From Clostridiales bacterium (GTDB lineage: Bacteria; Bacillota; Clostridia; Christensenellales; Aristaeellaceae), in assembly GCA_004557125.1 (NCBI GenBank), contig SFET01000005.1, forward strand, positions 1 to 64,000: DNA of 64,000 nt. Direction: 5' to 3'. The position numbers and the translations under genes are program-made. Position 1 is the stretch's first letter, and each line of letters starts with the position of its first letter. Shown piece by piece: positions 22,921 to 32,224 of this stretch. A model generated the notes under the pieces. The model searched no databases, was not told where the DNA came from, and saw only the letters and a list, made by a program, of their open reading frames with translations.

Positions 22921-24513
22921 TTGGCTGGGGAATACATCCTTGAAATGAACGATATCACCAAGGAATACGGTTCGAACGCCGTTCTGAAGAACGTGACGTT
23001 GAAGATCCGTCCGGGTGAGATCCACGCGCTGCTCGGCGAGAACGGCGCAGGCAAGTCCACGCTGATGAACGTCCTGTTCGGCATGCCGGTGATTCATTCC
23101 ACCGGCGGCTTCAAGGGCGAGGTCATTGTGGACGGCGAGAAGGTAAAGATCATGTCGCCCACGGACGCGATGACCAAGGGCATCGGCATGGTCCATCAGG
23201 AATTCATGCTGATTCCTGGATTCACGATCACCGAAAACATCAAGCTCAACCGCGAAATCTCCAAGCCCTGGGCGGTCAGCCGCGTAATGGGCAAGGAGCT
23301 GGAGATTCTGGACATGCCCGCCATGGCTGCGGATGCGCGCAAGGCGCTGGACAGCGTGGGCATCGGCATCGACGAGTACGCGCTGGTGGGCGGCCTGCCG
23401 GTGGGCTACATGCAGTTCGTCGAGATCGCCCGCGAGATCGACAAGTCCGGCATGAAGCTGCTGGTGTTCGACGAGCCCACCGCCGTGCTCACCGAGAGCG
23501 AGGCGCAGCAGCTGATCAAGGTCATGAAGGACATCGCGGCCAAGGGCATCGCCATCATCTTCATCACCCACCGCCTGGACGAGGTCATGAACGCCTGCGA
23601 CAACATCACCATCCTGCGCGACGGCCAGCTGGTCGCCACCCGCAAGAAGGAAGAGACCAGCGTGGAGGAGCTCGCAGCGCTGATGATCGGCCGCGGCGAG
23701 GACAGCATGATCAAGATCCAGGGCAAGGTCAAGCACGAGAGCGACGCCATCGCCCTGAAGGTGCGCGATCTGTGGGTCGACATGCCCGGCGAGGCCGTCA
23801 AGGGCATCGATCTGGATGTGCGCGAGGGCGAGATCATCGGCATCGGCGGCCTGGCCGGCCAGGGCAAAATCGGCCTGCCCAACGGCGTGATGGGTCTCTA
23901 CCCCGCCAAGGGCGAGGTGGAGCTCTTCGGCAAGAGCCTGCCGCTGAACAATCCCAAGGCCGCGCTGAATGCTGGCCTGGCAATGGTCTCGGAGGACCGC
24001 CGCGGCGTGGGCCTGCTGCTGGATCAGTCCATCGAGGACAACATCGCCTTCAACGCCATGCAGGTGCACAACGACTTCCTGGGCAGCTTCCTGAAGCTCA
24101 AGAGTTCCCGCAACATCCGCGCCTATGCAAACGAGATGATCCGCGAGCTGGACATCCGCTGCACCTCTGCGGCGCAGCTCACCGGCCAGCTCTCCGGCGG
24201 CAACCAGCAAAAGGTGTGCATCGCCCGCGCGCTGGCGCTCAAGCCCAAGTTCCTCTTCGTCTCCGAGCCCACCCGCGGCATCGATATCGGCGCCAAGCAG
24301 CTGGTTCTGGAGACCCTGGTGCGCCTGAACCGGGAGCAGAAGCTGACCATCGTCATCGTCTCCTCCGAGCTTCAGGAGCTGCGCTCGATCTGCGACCGCA
24401 TCGCCATCGTGTCCGAGGGCAGGATCAACTGCATCCTGCGTCCCGACAGCTCTGACGCGAGCTTCGGCCTGGCGATGTCTGGCGCGAAAGTGAATGGAGG
24501 CGATCTGGCATGA
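22921..24513 (+). CDS. Sugar/nucleoside-type ABC transporter ATP-binding protein
   Basis: This is a 530-residue protein with two ABC cassettes, as in RbsA, MglA and YufO. The first has Walker A GENGAGKST, the Q-loop MVHQEF and Walker B LLVFDEPTAVLTESE; the second has a degenerate Walker A (GLAGQGKIGL, the usual final Ser or Thr missing), the signature LSGGNQQKVCIARAL and the SEPTRGIDIGAKQ box. I start at TTG 22921 because GGGAGGG lies eight bases upstream and the product then begins MAGEYILEMNDITKEYG, the usual family start; an ATG at 22888 lacks a good ribosome site. It overlaps the next gene by four bases (ATGA). It energises the two permeases downstream. Confidence 0.9.
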   Translation: MAGEYILEMNDITKEYGSNAVLKNVTLKIRPGEIHALLGENGAGKSTLMNVLFGMPVIHSTGGFKGEVIVDGEKVKIMSPTDAMTKGIGMVHQEFMLIPGFTITENIKLNREISKPWAVSRVMGKELEILDMPAMAADARKALDSVGIGIDEYALVGGLPVGYMQFVEIAREIDKSGMKLLVFDEPTAVLTESEAQQLIKVMKDIAAKGIAIIFITHRLDEVMNACDNITILRDGQLVATRKKEETSVEELAALMIGRGEDSMIKIQGKVKHESDAIALKVRDLWVDMPGEAVKGIDLDVREGEIIGIGGLAGQGKIGLPNGVMGLYPAKGEVELFGKSLPLNNPKAALNAGLAMVSEDRRGVGLLLDQSIEDNIAFNAMQVHNDFLGSFLKLKSSRNIRAYANEMIRELDIRCTSAAQLTGQLSGGNQQKVCIARALALKPKFLFVSEPTRGIDIGAKQLVLETLVRLNREQKLTIVIVSSELQELRSICDRIAIVSEGRINCILRPDSSDASFGLAMSGAKVNGGDLA

Positions 24514-26783
24514 CACAAGCAGCAAAGAAGAAAACCAGTATGACCAAGCGCATCGTATCGATCGTGCTGTTTGTTCTGAGCGCCGTGCTGATTGTGACTT
24601 CCATCGCCGGCTTCATCATCCGCGGCATGGATTCCACCGCCGCACGTCTGAACGAAATGCGCACCAGCGCCGTGGTCCACGTGGCCTCCGGCGGTCTGGT
24701 GGACGGCATCGCCGCCGAGGCGAACGCCGAAAAGCTCAAGGAGCTGCGCGCGCTGCCGGACTTCCGCTCCATGGGTATGGACGAGGTCAAGCGCCAGTGC
24801 GCCGAGGCCGAAGCCGCTGCGCGCGCCGAGGCCGAGGCCCTGTACAGCGACGTCAGCGGCGTGGACACTGACGCGCTGATCGGCAAGATCGACACGCTTG
24901 AGACCGCCCTGGCGGAGTACAACGTCCTCGCCGCAGAGCAGAAGGGCGTCTATGCCGAGCTGTACACCTCCGTATATGAGTCCGTCGCCGACTGGACCGA
25001 CTTCGTCGGCGAAGCCGATGACGAGGCCCTGTTCGCCGCCATGGTCGAGCTGGTGCCCGGCCTGGGCGAGGCGGAGAATGCAATCTACAAGGACTCCTTC
25101 ATCAAGCTGGCGCGGGATCTCGCCGCTGCCGAGCAGGAGAAGGAGGACGCCGAGCTCTACGAACAGCTCTTCGGCGCCGTGACCGCGGCGGTTGCGGACT
25201 GGAGCAGCCTGTCCGAGATCGCCGACGACGAGGCGCTCTGGACGGAACTCACCTCCCTGACGCCGGAGCTTGCCGGTCAGGAAGCCTTCCGCGAGCAGCT
25301 GCTGGCCGACGCCAGGGCGCAGATCGCCGCCGCTACCATCGGTGAAGTCACTGCAGAGGCCGAGACCGAGAGCGAGGAGACCGCCACCGAGGCCTCCACC
25401 GAAACCATGGTGGATTACAGCTACTTCGTGGAATCCGAGACCGTCGCCGCCAAGGGCGACGTCGCCGACGCGGCCTTTGACGAGCTCTGGGCCGAGCTGG
25501 TGAAGGTGATTCCGGATCTGAAGAATCTGGACAAGAAGACCATGAATACCATCGAGGCGCGCATGGCCACGGTGGTCAGCTCCAGCAGCCTGGACTTCTC
25601 CTCCCGCTACGATATCTATGTCGCGGAGAACGCGGATTCCGTGCTCGCCGGCAGCACCGCTTTCCAGATCAAGCTGGCCGCCAACGCGGTGATGTATCTG
25701 ATCGGAGGCATCGCGCTGCTGCTGCTGGCGCTGGTGTACACCTTCTGGAAGCCGCTGACCCACAAGCTGGGCGTGCCGAGGACCATCATCACCCTGTTCT
25801 TCATCTATCTGTGCCTGGCCGCCGAAATCTACAACATCAGCGTCTCCCTGATGCTGGGCAACGTTCTGGTGCGCGTGGGCATGTACGGCATTCTGGCGCT
25901 GGCCATGCTGCCGGGCATCCAGTGCGGCATCGGCCTGAACATGGGCATGACCCTGGGCTGCATCGCCGGCCTGCTCTCCATCGTCATTTCCCTGCAGTAC
26001 GACATGACCGGCGCGGGCGCGCTGATCTTCTCCTGCGTGCTGGGCGCGCTGATCGCGATTCCGCTGGGCTGGGCCTACTCCCTGCTGCTGAACCGCACCA
26101 AGGGCGACGAGATGACCATCTCCACCTACGTCGGCTTCTCCTTCGTGTCGCTGATGTGCATCGGCTGGATGCTGCTGCCCTTCAACAACACCAAGATCAT
26201 CTGGCTGCTGCGCGGCCGCGGCCTGCGCGTCACCCACTCCCTGCTGGGGAGCTTTGCGCACCTGCTGGACAACTTCCTGGCCTTTGAGATCTTCGGCATC
26301 ACCATTCCCACGGGCCTGCTGCTGTTCTTCCTGCTGTGCTGCTTCATCATGTGGCTGTTCTCCCGTTCGAAGGCGGGCATCGCCATGTCGGCGGCCGGCT
26401 CCAATCCGCGCTTTGCGGAGGCCAGCGGCATCAACGTGGATCGCATGCGCACCCTGGGCACCATCCTCTCCACGATGATCGCGGCGGTGGGCATCGTCGT
26501 CTACTCCCAGGCCTTCGGCTACGCGCAGCTCTACACGGCGCCCCGCCAGCTGGGCTTCATCGCCGCTTCCGCCATCCTGATCGGCGGCGCGACGGTTTCC
26601 AAGGCCAAGGTCAGCCACGTCATCATCGGCGTGTTCCTGTTCGAAGGCGTGCTGGCGCTGGGTCAGCAGATCGCCAATGCTGCCGTTGCGGGCGGCGGCC
26701 TGTCCGAAGTCATGCGCATCATGATCTCCAACGGCATTATCCTGTATGCGTTGACGCAGTCTGGAGGTGCTTCTCGTGACTAA
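24510..26783 (+). CDS. ABC transporter permease with a large extracytoplasmic N-terminal domain
   Basis: This is a 757-residue permease. One TM helix (about residues 13-36) is followed by about 350 residues that must lie outside the membrane, very rich in Glu, Ala and Asp and probably helical or coiled-coil, including the low-complexity TAEAETESEETATEAST. From residue 390 comes a BPD_transp_2 permease domain with about nine TM segments and the conserved AAGSNPRFAEASGINVDRMR cytoplasmic loop. Ordinary members lack the insertion and are 300-400 residues long. The gene overlaps the ATPase gene before it and the second permease after it, so it belongs to the importer. The insertion may dock the binding protein or anchor to the cell wall. 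Confidence 0.88.
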   Translation: MTQAAKKKTSMTKRIVSIVLFVLSAVLIVTSIAGFIIRGMDSTAARLNEMRTSAVVHVASGGLVDGIAAEANAEKLKELRALPDFRSMGMDEVKRQCAEAEAAARAEAEALYSDVSGVDTDALIGKIDTLETALAEYNVLAAEQKGVYAELYTSVYESVADWTDFVGEADDEALFAAMVELVPGLGEAENAIYKDSFIKLARDLAAAEQEKEDAELYEQLFGAVTAAVADWSSLSEIADDEALWTELTSLTPELAGQEAFREQLLADARAQIAAATIGEVTAEAETESEETATEASTETMVDYSYFVESETVAAKGDVADAAFDELWAELVKVIPDLKNLDKKTMNTIEARMATVVSSSSLDFSSRYDIYVAENADSVLAGSTAFQIKLAANAVMYLIGGIALLLLALVYTFWKPLTHKLGVPRTIITLFFIYLCLAAEIYNISVSLMLGNVLVRVGMYGILALAMLPGIQCGIGLNMGMTLGCIAGLLSIVISLQYDMTGAGALIFSCVLGALIAIPLGWAYSLLLNRTKGDEMTISTYVGFSFVSLMCIGWMLLPFNNTKIIWLLRGRGLRVTHSLLGSFAHLLDNFLAFEIFGITIPTGLLLFFLLCCFIMWLFSRSKAGIAMSAAGSNPRFAEASGINVDRMRTLGTILSTMIAAVGIVVYSQAFGYAQLYTAPRQLGFIAASAILIGGATVSKAKVSHVIIGVFLFEGVLALGQQIANAAVAGGGLSEVMRIMISNGIILYALTQSGGASRD

Positions 26784-28086
26784 TCGTAACATCGGCAAGA
26801 CCGTGACCGACAACCTCAAGAAATATGCGGTCACCTACCTGTTCATCGCCATCAGCGTGCTGTTCATCATCGTATCCGGCCTGGATATGAACTACGTTTG
26901 CAGCCAGCTGCTGCTGCGCCTGAACCGCAACGCATTCATCGTGCTCGCGCTGATCATCCCGATCATCGCCGGCATGGGCATCAACTTCGCCATCACCATC
27001 GGCGCGATGGCGGCGCAGATCGGCCTGCTGCTGACCATCAACTGGAAGATCACTGGCTTCACCGGCATCCTGGTGGCCGCGGCCATCACCCTGCCCCTGG
27101 CGCTGTTCTTCGGCTTCCTGATCGGCAAGCTGCTGAACAAGATGAAGGGCCAGGAGACCATCGGTTCCCTGATTTTGGGCTATTTCGCCAACGGTGCCTA
27201 CCAGCTGCTGTTCCTGTTCATCTTCGGCTCCGTCATTCCGCTGAATGACAACGTGACCATCGTCGGCTCCTCCGGCGTGCAGAACACGCTGAACCTGACC
27301 GGTGCCACCGGCCTGTACACCGCCGTGGACGGCATCCTGCAGATTCCCTTCATGACGGCGCTGTACGTAATCTGCGCGGTGATTGCGCTGTGGGGCGTGG
27401 TGAAGTACCTGCGCAAGAAGTCCAGCGTCAAGAAGATGGCCACCACCATCGCCATCGCCGCTGTGATCGCAGCCGTGTTCTCCATCCCGGCCATCTCCGG
27501 CATCTTCAACGGCGCGGGCGGCGGCCGCAAAATCACCGTTCCCGTGGTCACCTGGATCTTCGTGCTGCTGCTGTGCGCATTCAACACCTTCATCATGAAG
27601 ACCCGCCTGGGCCAGAAGTTCCGCGCGGTGGGCCAGAGCCGCACCGTCGCCAACTCCTCCGGCATCAACGTTGACCGCACCCGCGTGATCGCCATCATGA
27701 TCTCCACGGTGCTGGCGGGCTGGGGCCAGATCCTGTTCATGCAGAGCGACGGCATCGGCACCTTCCAGACCTACGCCGCTCACGAGCAGGTGGGTCTGTA
27801 CGCCGGCGCGGCCATCCTGGTCGGCGGCGCATCCATCGACCGCGCCACCAACCTGCAGGCGCTGATCGGTACCTTCCTGTTCCACTCGCTGTTCATCACC
27901 GCCCAGAGCGCCGCTTCCAACATGTTCGGCGACGCTGCGGTCGGCGAGTACTTCCGCGCCTTCCTCAGCTACGGCGTCATCGCAGTGGCGCTGGTGCTCT
28001 ACGCCTGGCGCGGTGCCCAGCAGCGCAAGGCTGACAGCCTGCGTCTGGAGGCCGACAACAAGGCCAAGGTCGCCAAAGCAAAATAA
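26776..28086 (+). CDS. ABC transporter permease (BPD_transp_2 family)
   Basis: This is a 436-residue permease with about ten TM segments and the ATPase-contact loop VGQSRTVANSSGINVDRTR, the same pattern as in the preceding permease. The two probably form a heterodimeric channel. Unlike its partner it has no large insertion; a short extracytoplasmic piece lies near 150-185. The GTG at 26776 has TGGAGG eight bases upstream and the gene overlaps the first permease by eight bases. The tail is basic with KVAKAK. It is the last gene of the operon, followed by a terminator. Confidence 0.9.
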   Translation: MTNRNIGKTVTDNLKKYAVTYLFIAISVLFIIVSGLDMNYVCSQLLLRLNRNAFIVLALIIPIIAGMGINFAITIGAMAAQIGLLLTINWKITGFTGILVAAAITLPLALFFGFLIGKLLNKMKGQETIGSLILGYFANGAYQLLFLFIFGSVIPLNDNVTIVGSSGVQNTLNLTGATGLYTAVDGILQIPFMTALYVICAVIALWGVVKYLRKKSSVKKMATTIAIAAVIAAVFSIPAISGIFNGAGGGRKITVPVVTWIFVLLLCAFNTFIMKTRLGQKFRAVGQSRTVANSSGINVDRTRVIAIMISTVLAGWGQILFMQSDGIGTFQTYAAHEQVGLYAGAAILVGGASIDRATNLQALIGTFLFHSLFITAQSAASNMFGDAAVGEYFRAFLSYGVIAVALVLYAWRGAQQRKADSLRLEADNKAKVAKAK

Positions 28087-28097
28087 GTATCCTGCAT

Positions 28098-28126
28098 GGG
28101 GTTCCGCAGTTCGCGGAGCCCCTTTT
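28098..28126 (+). terminator. Terminator of the DUF3798 transporter operon
   Basis: GGGGTTCCGC pairs with GCGGAGCCCC (one G-T pair) around a 5-base loop, followed by TTTT. Confidence 0.85.
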
Positions 28127-28129
28127 CTA

Positions 28130-28158
28130 TTGAAAAATGAAGGTCGTTGCGCTATAAT
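28130..28158 (+). promoter_or_regulatory. Promoter of the dipeptidase gene cluster
   Basis: TTGAAA (28130-28135) and TATAAT (28153-28158) are separated by 17 bases, 52 bases before the dipeptidase start. Confidence 0.75.
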
Positions 28159-28209
28159 AACGAAAAGCTGTCTGACAGATCAAATTCACATACGACGAGG
28201 TACAATTTC

Positions 28210-29127
28210 ATGTTTACCACCGATGCACACTGCGATACACTCTACGAAATTGCCGTGAAGGGCCGGAAGCTGGAGGAGTGCCAGATCACGCCCGAGCGCC
28301 TGCGCGCCGGAGACGTGGGGATCCAGACCTTCGCCATGTTCACCAGCTACCGCAACGGCCACCCCTATGAGGATGGCCTGGCAATGAAGGCCGCCTTCAA
28401 GCGCCTTCCCCTCCCCCAGCTCTGCGGCCAGCTTCCCGAGGAAATGCCCGCGGAGCCCACGGCCATCCTCGCCTGCGAGGGCGGCGAGATGCTCAAGGGC
28501 GACCTGAACGTGCTTGCAGAGTTCGACGACGACGTGCGCCTGCGGCTGCTCACCCTCACCTGGAACTTCGCAAACGAAATCGGCACCGCCGCAAAGGTGA
28601 ACGCCACCGATGGCCTGAAGCCCTTCGGCGTGGAGCTGCTTGCCGAGATGGATCGCCGCGGCATCTGCCCCGACGTGTCCCACCTGAACGAGGCCGGCTT
28701 CTGGGACGTGATCAGGTACGCGAAGCTGCCGCCGGTGGCCTCCCACTCCAACTGCCGCTGGCTGTGCGACGTGCCCCGGAACCTGTGGAAGGATCAGGTG
28801 AAGGCCATCATCGAGCGCGGCGGCTTCATCGGCATCAACTTCTACTCCGACTTCCTGGCCACCAACAGAAAGGCCACGCTGGAGGACGTGCTGCGCAACA
28901 TCGACGAGATCTGTGCGCTGGGCGGCGAGAACGTGGTGGGCTTCGGCTCCGACTTCGACGGCATCGACGTCTGGCCGGAGGGGCTGGATCACTCCGGCAA
29001 GCTGCCGGAGCTGCTGGAGCTGCTGCGCGTCCGCGGCTACACCCAGGAGCAGCTTGAAAAGATCGCCGGACGCAACTACTGGCGGGTGCTCAAAACCGCC
29101 GAGCGCATGTCCGGCCGCTACGCATAG
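28210..29127 (+). CDS. Membrane dipeptidase family (M19) enzyme
   Basis: This 305-residue zinc dipeptidase has the metal-binding HxD in TTDAHCDTLYE at the very start, the bridging Glu in ILACEGGEML, and His residues in VSHLNE and VASHSNCR, with the final Asp in GFGSDFDGID. Members cleave dipeptides, often with D- or unusual C-terminal residues. There is no signal peptide, so it acts in the cytosol. The ATG at 28210 follows GAGG and gives the usual N-terminus; the frame is open 21 codons upstream without a ribosome site. It stands directly after the DUF3798 importer with its own promoter, which hints that the importer could bring in peptides. Confidence 0.92.
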   Translation: MFTTDAHCDTLYEIAVKGRKLEECQITPERLRAGDVGIQTFAMFTSYRNGHPYEDGLAMKAAFKRLPLPQLCGQLPEEMPAEPTAILACEGGEMLKGDLNVLAEFDDDVRLRLLTLTWNFANEIGTAAKVNATDGLKPFGVELLAEMDRRGICPDVSHLNEAGFWDVIRYAKLPPVASHSNCRWLCDVPRNLWKDQVKAIIERGGFIGINFYSDFLATNRKATLEDVLRNIDEICALGGENVVGFGSDFDGIDVWPEGLDHSGKLPELLELLRVRGYTQEQLEKIAGRNYWRVLKTAERMSGRYA

Positions 29128-29128
29128 G

Positions 29129-31078
29129 ATGAAAAAAACCATCGGAATTCTTGCCCACGTGGATGCGGGCAAGACCAGCTTTTCAGAGCAGATCCTCTAT
29201 CGGGGCGGCGCAATCCGCAGCCTGGGCCGCGTGGATCACCGCGACGCCTTCCTGGATCTGCACCCCGTGGAGCGGGAGCGCGGCATCACCGTGTTCTCCG
29301 ACCAGGCGGTGATGGATCTCGGCGAGAACCGCTACTACTGGCTGGACACGCCCGGGCACACGGACTTCTCCTCGGAGATGGAGCGCGTGCTGCCGGTGTT
29401 GGACTATGCCGTGCTGATCGTCAGCGGCGCCGACGGCGTGGAGGGCCATACCGAGACCATCTGGCGGCTGCTGGAGGATTACAGCGTGCCGGTGCTGATC
29501 TTCGTCAACAAGATGGACCGCCCGGACGCCGACTTCGACGCCTGCCTCAACTCCATGCGCAGCCTGCTGTCCCCCGAGATCGCGGATCTGCGGGGCTTTG
29601 ATGGTATACAGATGGACGAGACCGCCATCGAGGCCGTGGCTGAGCGGGACGAGGTGCTGCTGGATCGATTGGTGGCGGATGACTACGACTTTGACACATG
29701 GCGCGCGGGGCTTGCGCGGCTGCTCGCGGAGCGCCGCATCTTCCCCGCCTTCGCGGGCGCGGCCCTCACCGGCGAGGGGATCGAGCGCTTCCTGCGAGCC
29801 ATGGACGCGATCACTGACACCTCTTACGACGCACGCGTCGCCGAGCCCTTCTCCGCGCGGGTCTACAAGGTTCGCCACGACGATGCCGGCGCGCGCATGG
29901 CCTATCTGAAGCTGCTCTCCGGCACCCTCGCGCCGCGCCAGGAGATTGAGACCCGTTCTGGCCGCTGCAAGGTGGGCGAAATCCGCCTGCGCCACGGTGG
30001 CCGGAGCCTGCCGCTTGCTACGGCCCACGCGGGCGATCTGGTGTGCGTCAGCGGCCTTGCGGAGGTTCGTCCGGGCGACGGCCTGGGCGCGCTGGCGGGG
30101 CAACATGTTGCGCCGCGCATGGAGCCACTGATTCAGGTCAGCGTGGACGCCGGCCCCGAGGTGCACCCCACAAAGCTGCTTCAGGCGCTGCGCATGCTGG
30201 AGGCGGAGGATCCGCAGCTGCGCGTGGAGTGCGACGGTCGCAGCAGCGGTGTTCGCCTGCGGGTGATGGGCGGCATCCAGATGGAGATCCTCACCCGGCT
30301 CGCACAGGAGCGCTTCAATATGCAGCTGCACTTCGGCCCGCCACAGATCCTCTACATGGAGACCATCGCTTCTCCCGCCGTCGGCATCGGCCACTACGAG
30401 CCGCTGAAACACTACGCCGAGGTCTGGCTGCGGCTGTCGCCCGGGCCGAGGGGCAGCGGCGTCACCTTCGAATCAAAGTGCCACGTGGATACGCTGGCAC
30501 TGAACTGGCAGCGGCTGATCGAAACCCACGTGTTCGAGCGCGTGCATCCGGGCGTGCGCACCGGCGCACCGCTGACGGACGTGCACATCGAGCTGATCGC
30601 CGGCCGCGCCCATCTGAAACACACCGAGGGCGGCGACTTCCGCGAGGCCACCTACCGCGCCATCCGCAACGCCCTGATGCAGGCCGAATCGGTGTTGCTG
30701 GAGCCGGTGGTGCGCTTCAGCCTGCGCCTGCATGCAGACTGCTACGGCCGGGTTGCCGGGGAATTGCAGCGCATGCAGGCCCGGACGGATGCGCCCCAGT
30801 CGGTGGGCCAATGGATGCGCGTGGAGGGCGAATGTCCCTTCCGAACCTTCTGCGATTACCCCGAGCGCTTTCGCGCCGACACCCACGGCCGCGGCAGTTT
30901 GCACTTTGAACTGAGCCGCTACGCACCGGTGGAGTCGCCCGAAGCGATCATCGCCGCAGCGCACTACAACCCGCTGGAGGCGGACAGCCCGGATTCGGTA
31001 TTCTGTTCCCACGGTGCGGGGTACAGCGTTCCATGGAACGAGGTGCGCACCCACGCCCACTGCAAGGTGGAGCTGTAA
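29129..31078 (+). CDS. TetM-like translational GTPase
   Basis: This 649-residue GTPase resembles EF-G and the ribosomal protection proteins Tet(M)/Tet(O). G1 is AHVDAGKTSF, switch I RERGITVF, G3 DTPGHTDFSSEMERV and G4 NKMD. Domains II to V follow, ending with PWNEVRTHAHCKVEL. The start codon is one base after the dipeptidase stop. Chromosomal relatives of this kind are common in Clostridia and often are not resistance genes; the domain IV loops that matter for tetracycline release differ from classic Tet(M), as far as I can judge by eye. A role as an accessory translation factor is equally possible. Confidence 0.85.
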   Translation: MKKTIGILAHVDAGKTSFSEQILYRGGAIRSLGRVDHRDAFLDLHPVERERGITVFSDQAVMDLGENRYYWLDTPGHTDFSSEMERVLPVLDYAVLIVSGADGVEGHTETIWRLLEDYSVPVLIFVNKMDRPDADFDACLNSMRSLLSPEIADLRGFDGIQMDETAIEAVAERDEVLLDRLVADDYDFDTWRAGLARLLAERRIFPAFAGAALTGEGIERFLRAMDAITDTSYDARVAEPFSARVYKVRHDDAGARMAYLKLLSGTLAPRQEIETRSGRCKVGEIRLRHGGRSLPLATAHAGDLVCVSGLAEVRPGDGLGALAGQHVAPRMEPLIQVSVDAGPEVHPTKLLQALRMLEAEDPQLRVECDGRSSGVRLRVMGGIQMEILTRLAQERFNMQLHFGPPQILYMETIASPAVGIGHYEPLKHYAEVWLRLSPGPRGSGVTFESKCHVDTLALNWQRLIETHVFERVHPGVRTGAPLTDVHIELIAGRAHLKHTEGGDFREATYRAIRNALMQAESVLLEPVVRFSLRLHADCYGRVAGELQRMQARTDAPQSVGQWMRVEGECPFRTFCDYPERFRADTHGRGSLHFELSRYAPVESPEAIIAAAHYNPLEADSPDSVFCSHGAGYSVPWNEVRTHAHCKVEL

Positions 31079-31096
31079 CAGATTAAGGAGAGAAAG

Positions 31097-32224
31097 ATGA
31101 AAGAACCCAACAGAGCATCCGAGCGCCGCATCCGGCGCCTGATCGCCTTCGGCGTGATCCTCTACGCCGTCGTCATGAACCTGAACCGGGTGAGCACCGC
31201 CCTCGGCTGGCTGCTGGGCGTGCTCTCGTCCATCCTGATCGGCCTGGTTGTCGCGCTGATTCTGGATGTGCCCATGCACGGCTTTGAACGCCTGTTCGCC
31301 AGACTCGATCGCCGCGAACGCATCTCCGGGCGGCTGCGCAGCGCACTCTCTCTGGCGCTGGCGGTGGTGGCGGTTCCGGTGGTGCTGTTCGTGCTGCTGC
31401 GCTTCATCGTGCCCCAGTTCGTCAGCGCCGTGACCAACGTGATCGTCATCGTACAGAACAACGAGGACGTGATCGTGGAATTCTTTGGCAGGATCGGCCT
31501 GGAGCCCGAATTCATTCAGCTGAAGCTGAAGGAGATCGGCGACTGGATCAGTGCAAACCTGAGCACCATCTTTGGCACGGCCTTCACCACCGTCGCCAGC
31601 ATGGTCAGCTCCATCTCCGATGTGGTGCTGGGCATCATTCTGGCCATCTATATTCTCGCCGACAAGCGCAACATCCGCTGCCAGACCCGCAACACAGTGC
31701 GCGCTTATCTGCCGGAGCGCGCATCGGCCTACCTGATCCGCTGCGTGAACATGTTCGTCTCCACCTTCCGCACCTTCCTGTCGCTGCAGTGCCTGGAGGC
31801 GGTGATACTGGGCGTGCTGATCCTCGCCTGCATGCTCATCTTCCGCATTCCCTATTCCGTCACCATCTCCTGCATGACGGCGCTGCTGGCGCTGATCCCC
31901 TACGTGGGCGCCTACCTCTCGCTGGCCATCGGCTGCGTGCTGATCGTCACCATCTCCCCCATGAAGGCGCTGATCTTCGTCATCATCTTTCTGGTCGCCC
32001 AGCAGGTGGAGGGCAACCTGATCTACCCCCGCGTGGTGGGCAAATCCGTGGGCCTGCCCGCCTACGTCACGCTGTCGGCCGTCATGATCGGCGGCGCAAT
32101 TGCGGGCATCCCGGGCATGTTCTTCGTCATCCCCATCGCATCGGTGGCCTACGATCTGCTGCGCGAGTCCGTACAGCGGCGCAACGCAGAGAAGGCTGCG
32201 CGCGCAGAGGAGACGCAGGCGTGA
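31097..32224 (+). CDS. AI-2E family membrane protein
   Basis: This 375-residue protein has about eight TM segments in the AI-2E (PF01594) arrangement: two N-terminal pairs, a soluble middle part (about 115-165, FFGRIGLEPEFIQLK), and the C-terminal core with LIPYVGAYLSLAIG, VAQQVEGNLIYPRVVGKSVGLP and AGIPGMFFVIP. Members export small molecules, act as Na+/H+ antiporters or remain uncharacterised; the signalling-molecule name should not be taken literally. The ATG at 31097 follows AAGGAG. Its stop codon overlaps the start of the next gene by one base, so the two are coupled. Confidence 0.9.
   Translation: MKEPNRASERRIRRLIAFGVILYAVVMNLNRVSTALGWLLGVLSSILIGLVVALILDVPMHGFERLFARLDRRERISGRLRSALSLALAVVAVPVVLFVLLRFIVPQFVSAVTNVIVIVQNNEDVIVEFFGRIGLEPEFIQLKLKEIGDWISANLSTIFGTAFTTVASMVSSISDVVLGIILAIYILADKRNIRCQTRNTVRAYLPERASAYLIRCVNMFVSTFRTFLSLQCLEAVILGVLILACMLIFRIPYSVTISCMTALLALIPYVGAYLSLAIGCVLIVTISPMKALIFVIIFLVAQQVEGNLIYPRVVGKSVGLPAYVTLSAVMIGGAIAGIPGMFFVIPIASVAYDLLRESVQRRNAEKAARAEETQA

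Noticed and set aside
24372..26834. 820-codon open frame antisense to the large permease
   Set aside because: The product is Gln/His/Asp-rich without any fold pattern; it mirrors the GCC/GAG-rich codons of the real gene.
29129..31078. Tetracycline resistance gene
   Set aside because: Family membership alone does not show resistance; chromosomal relatives often lack it and there is no mobile context.
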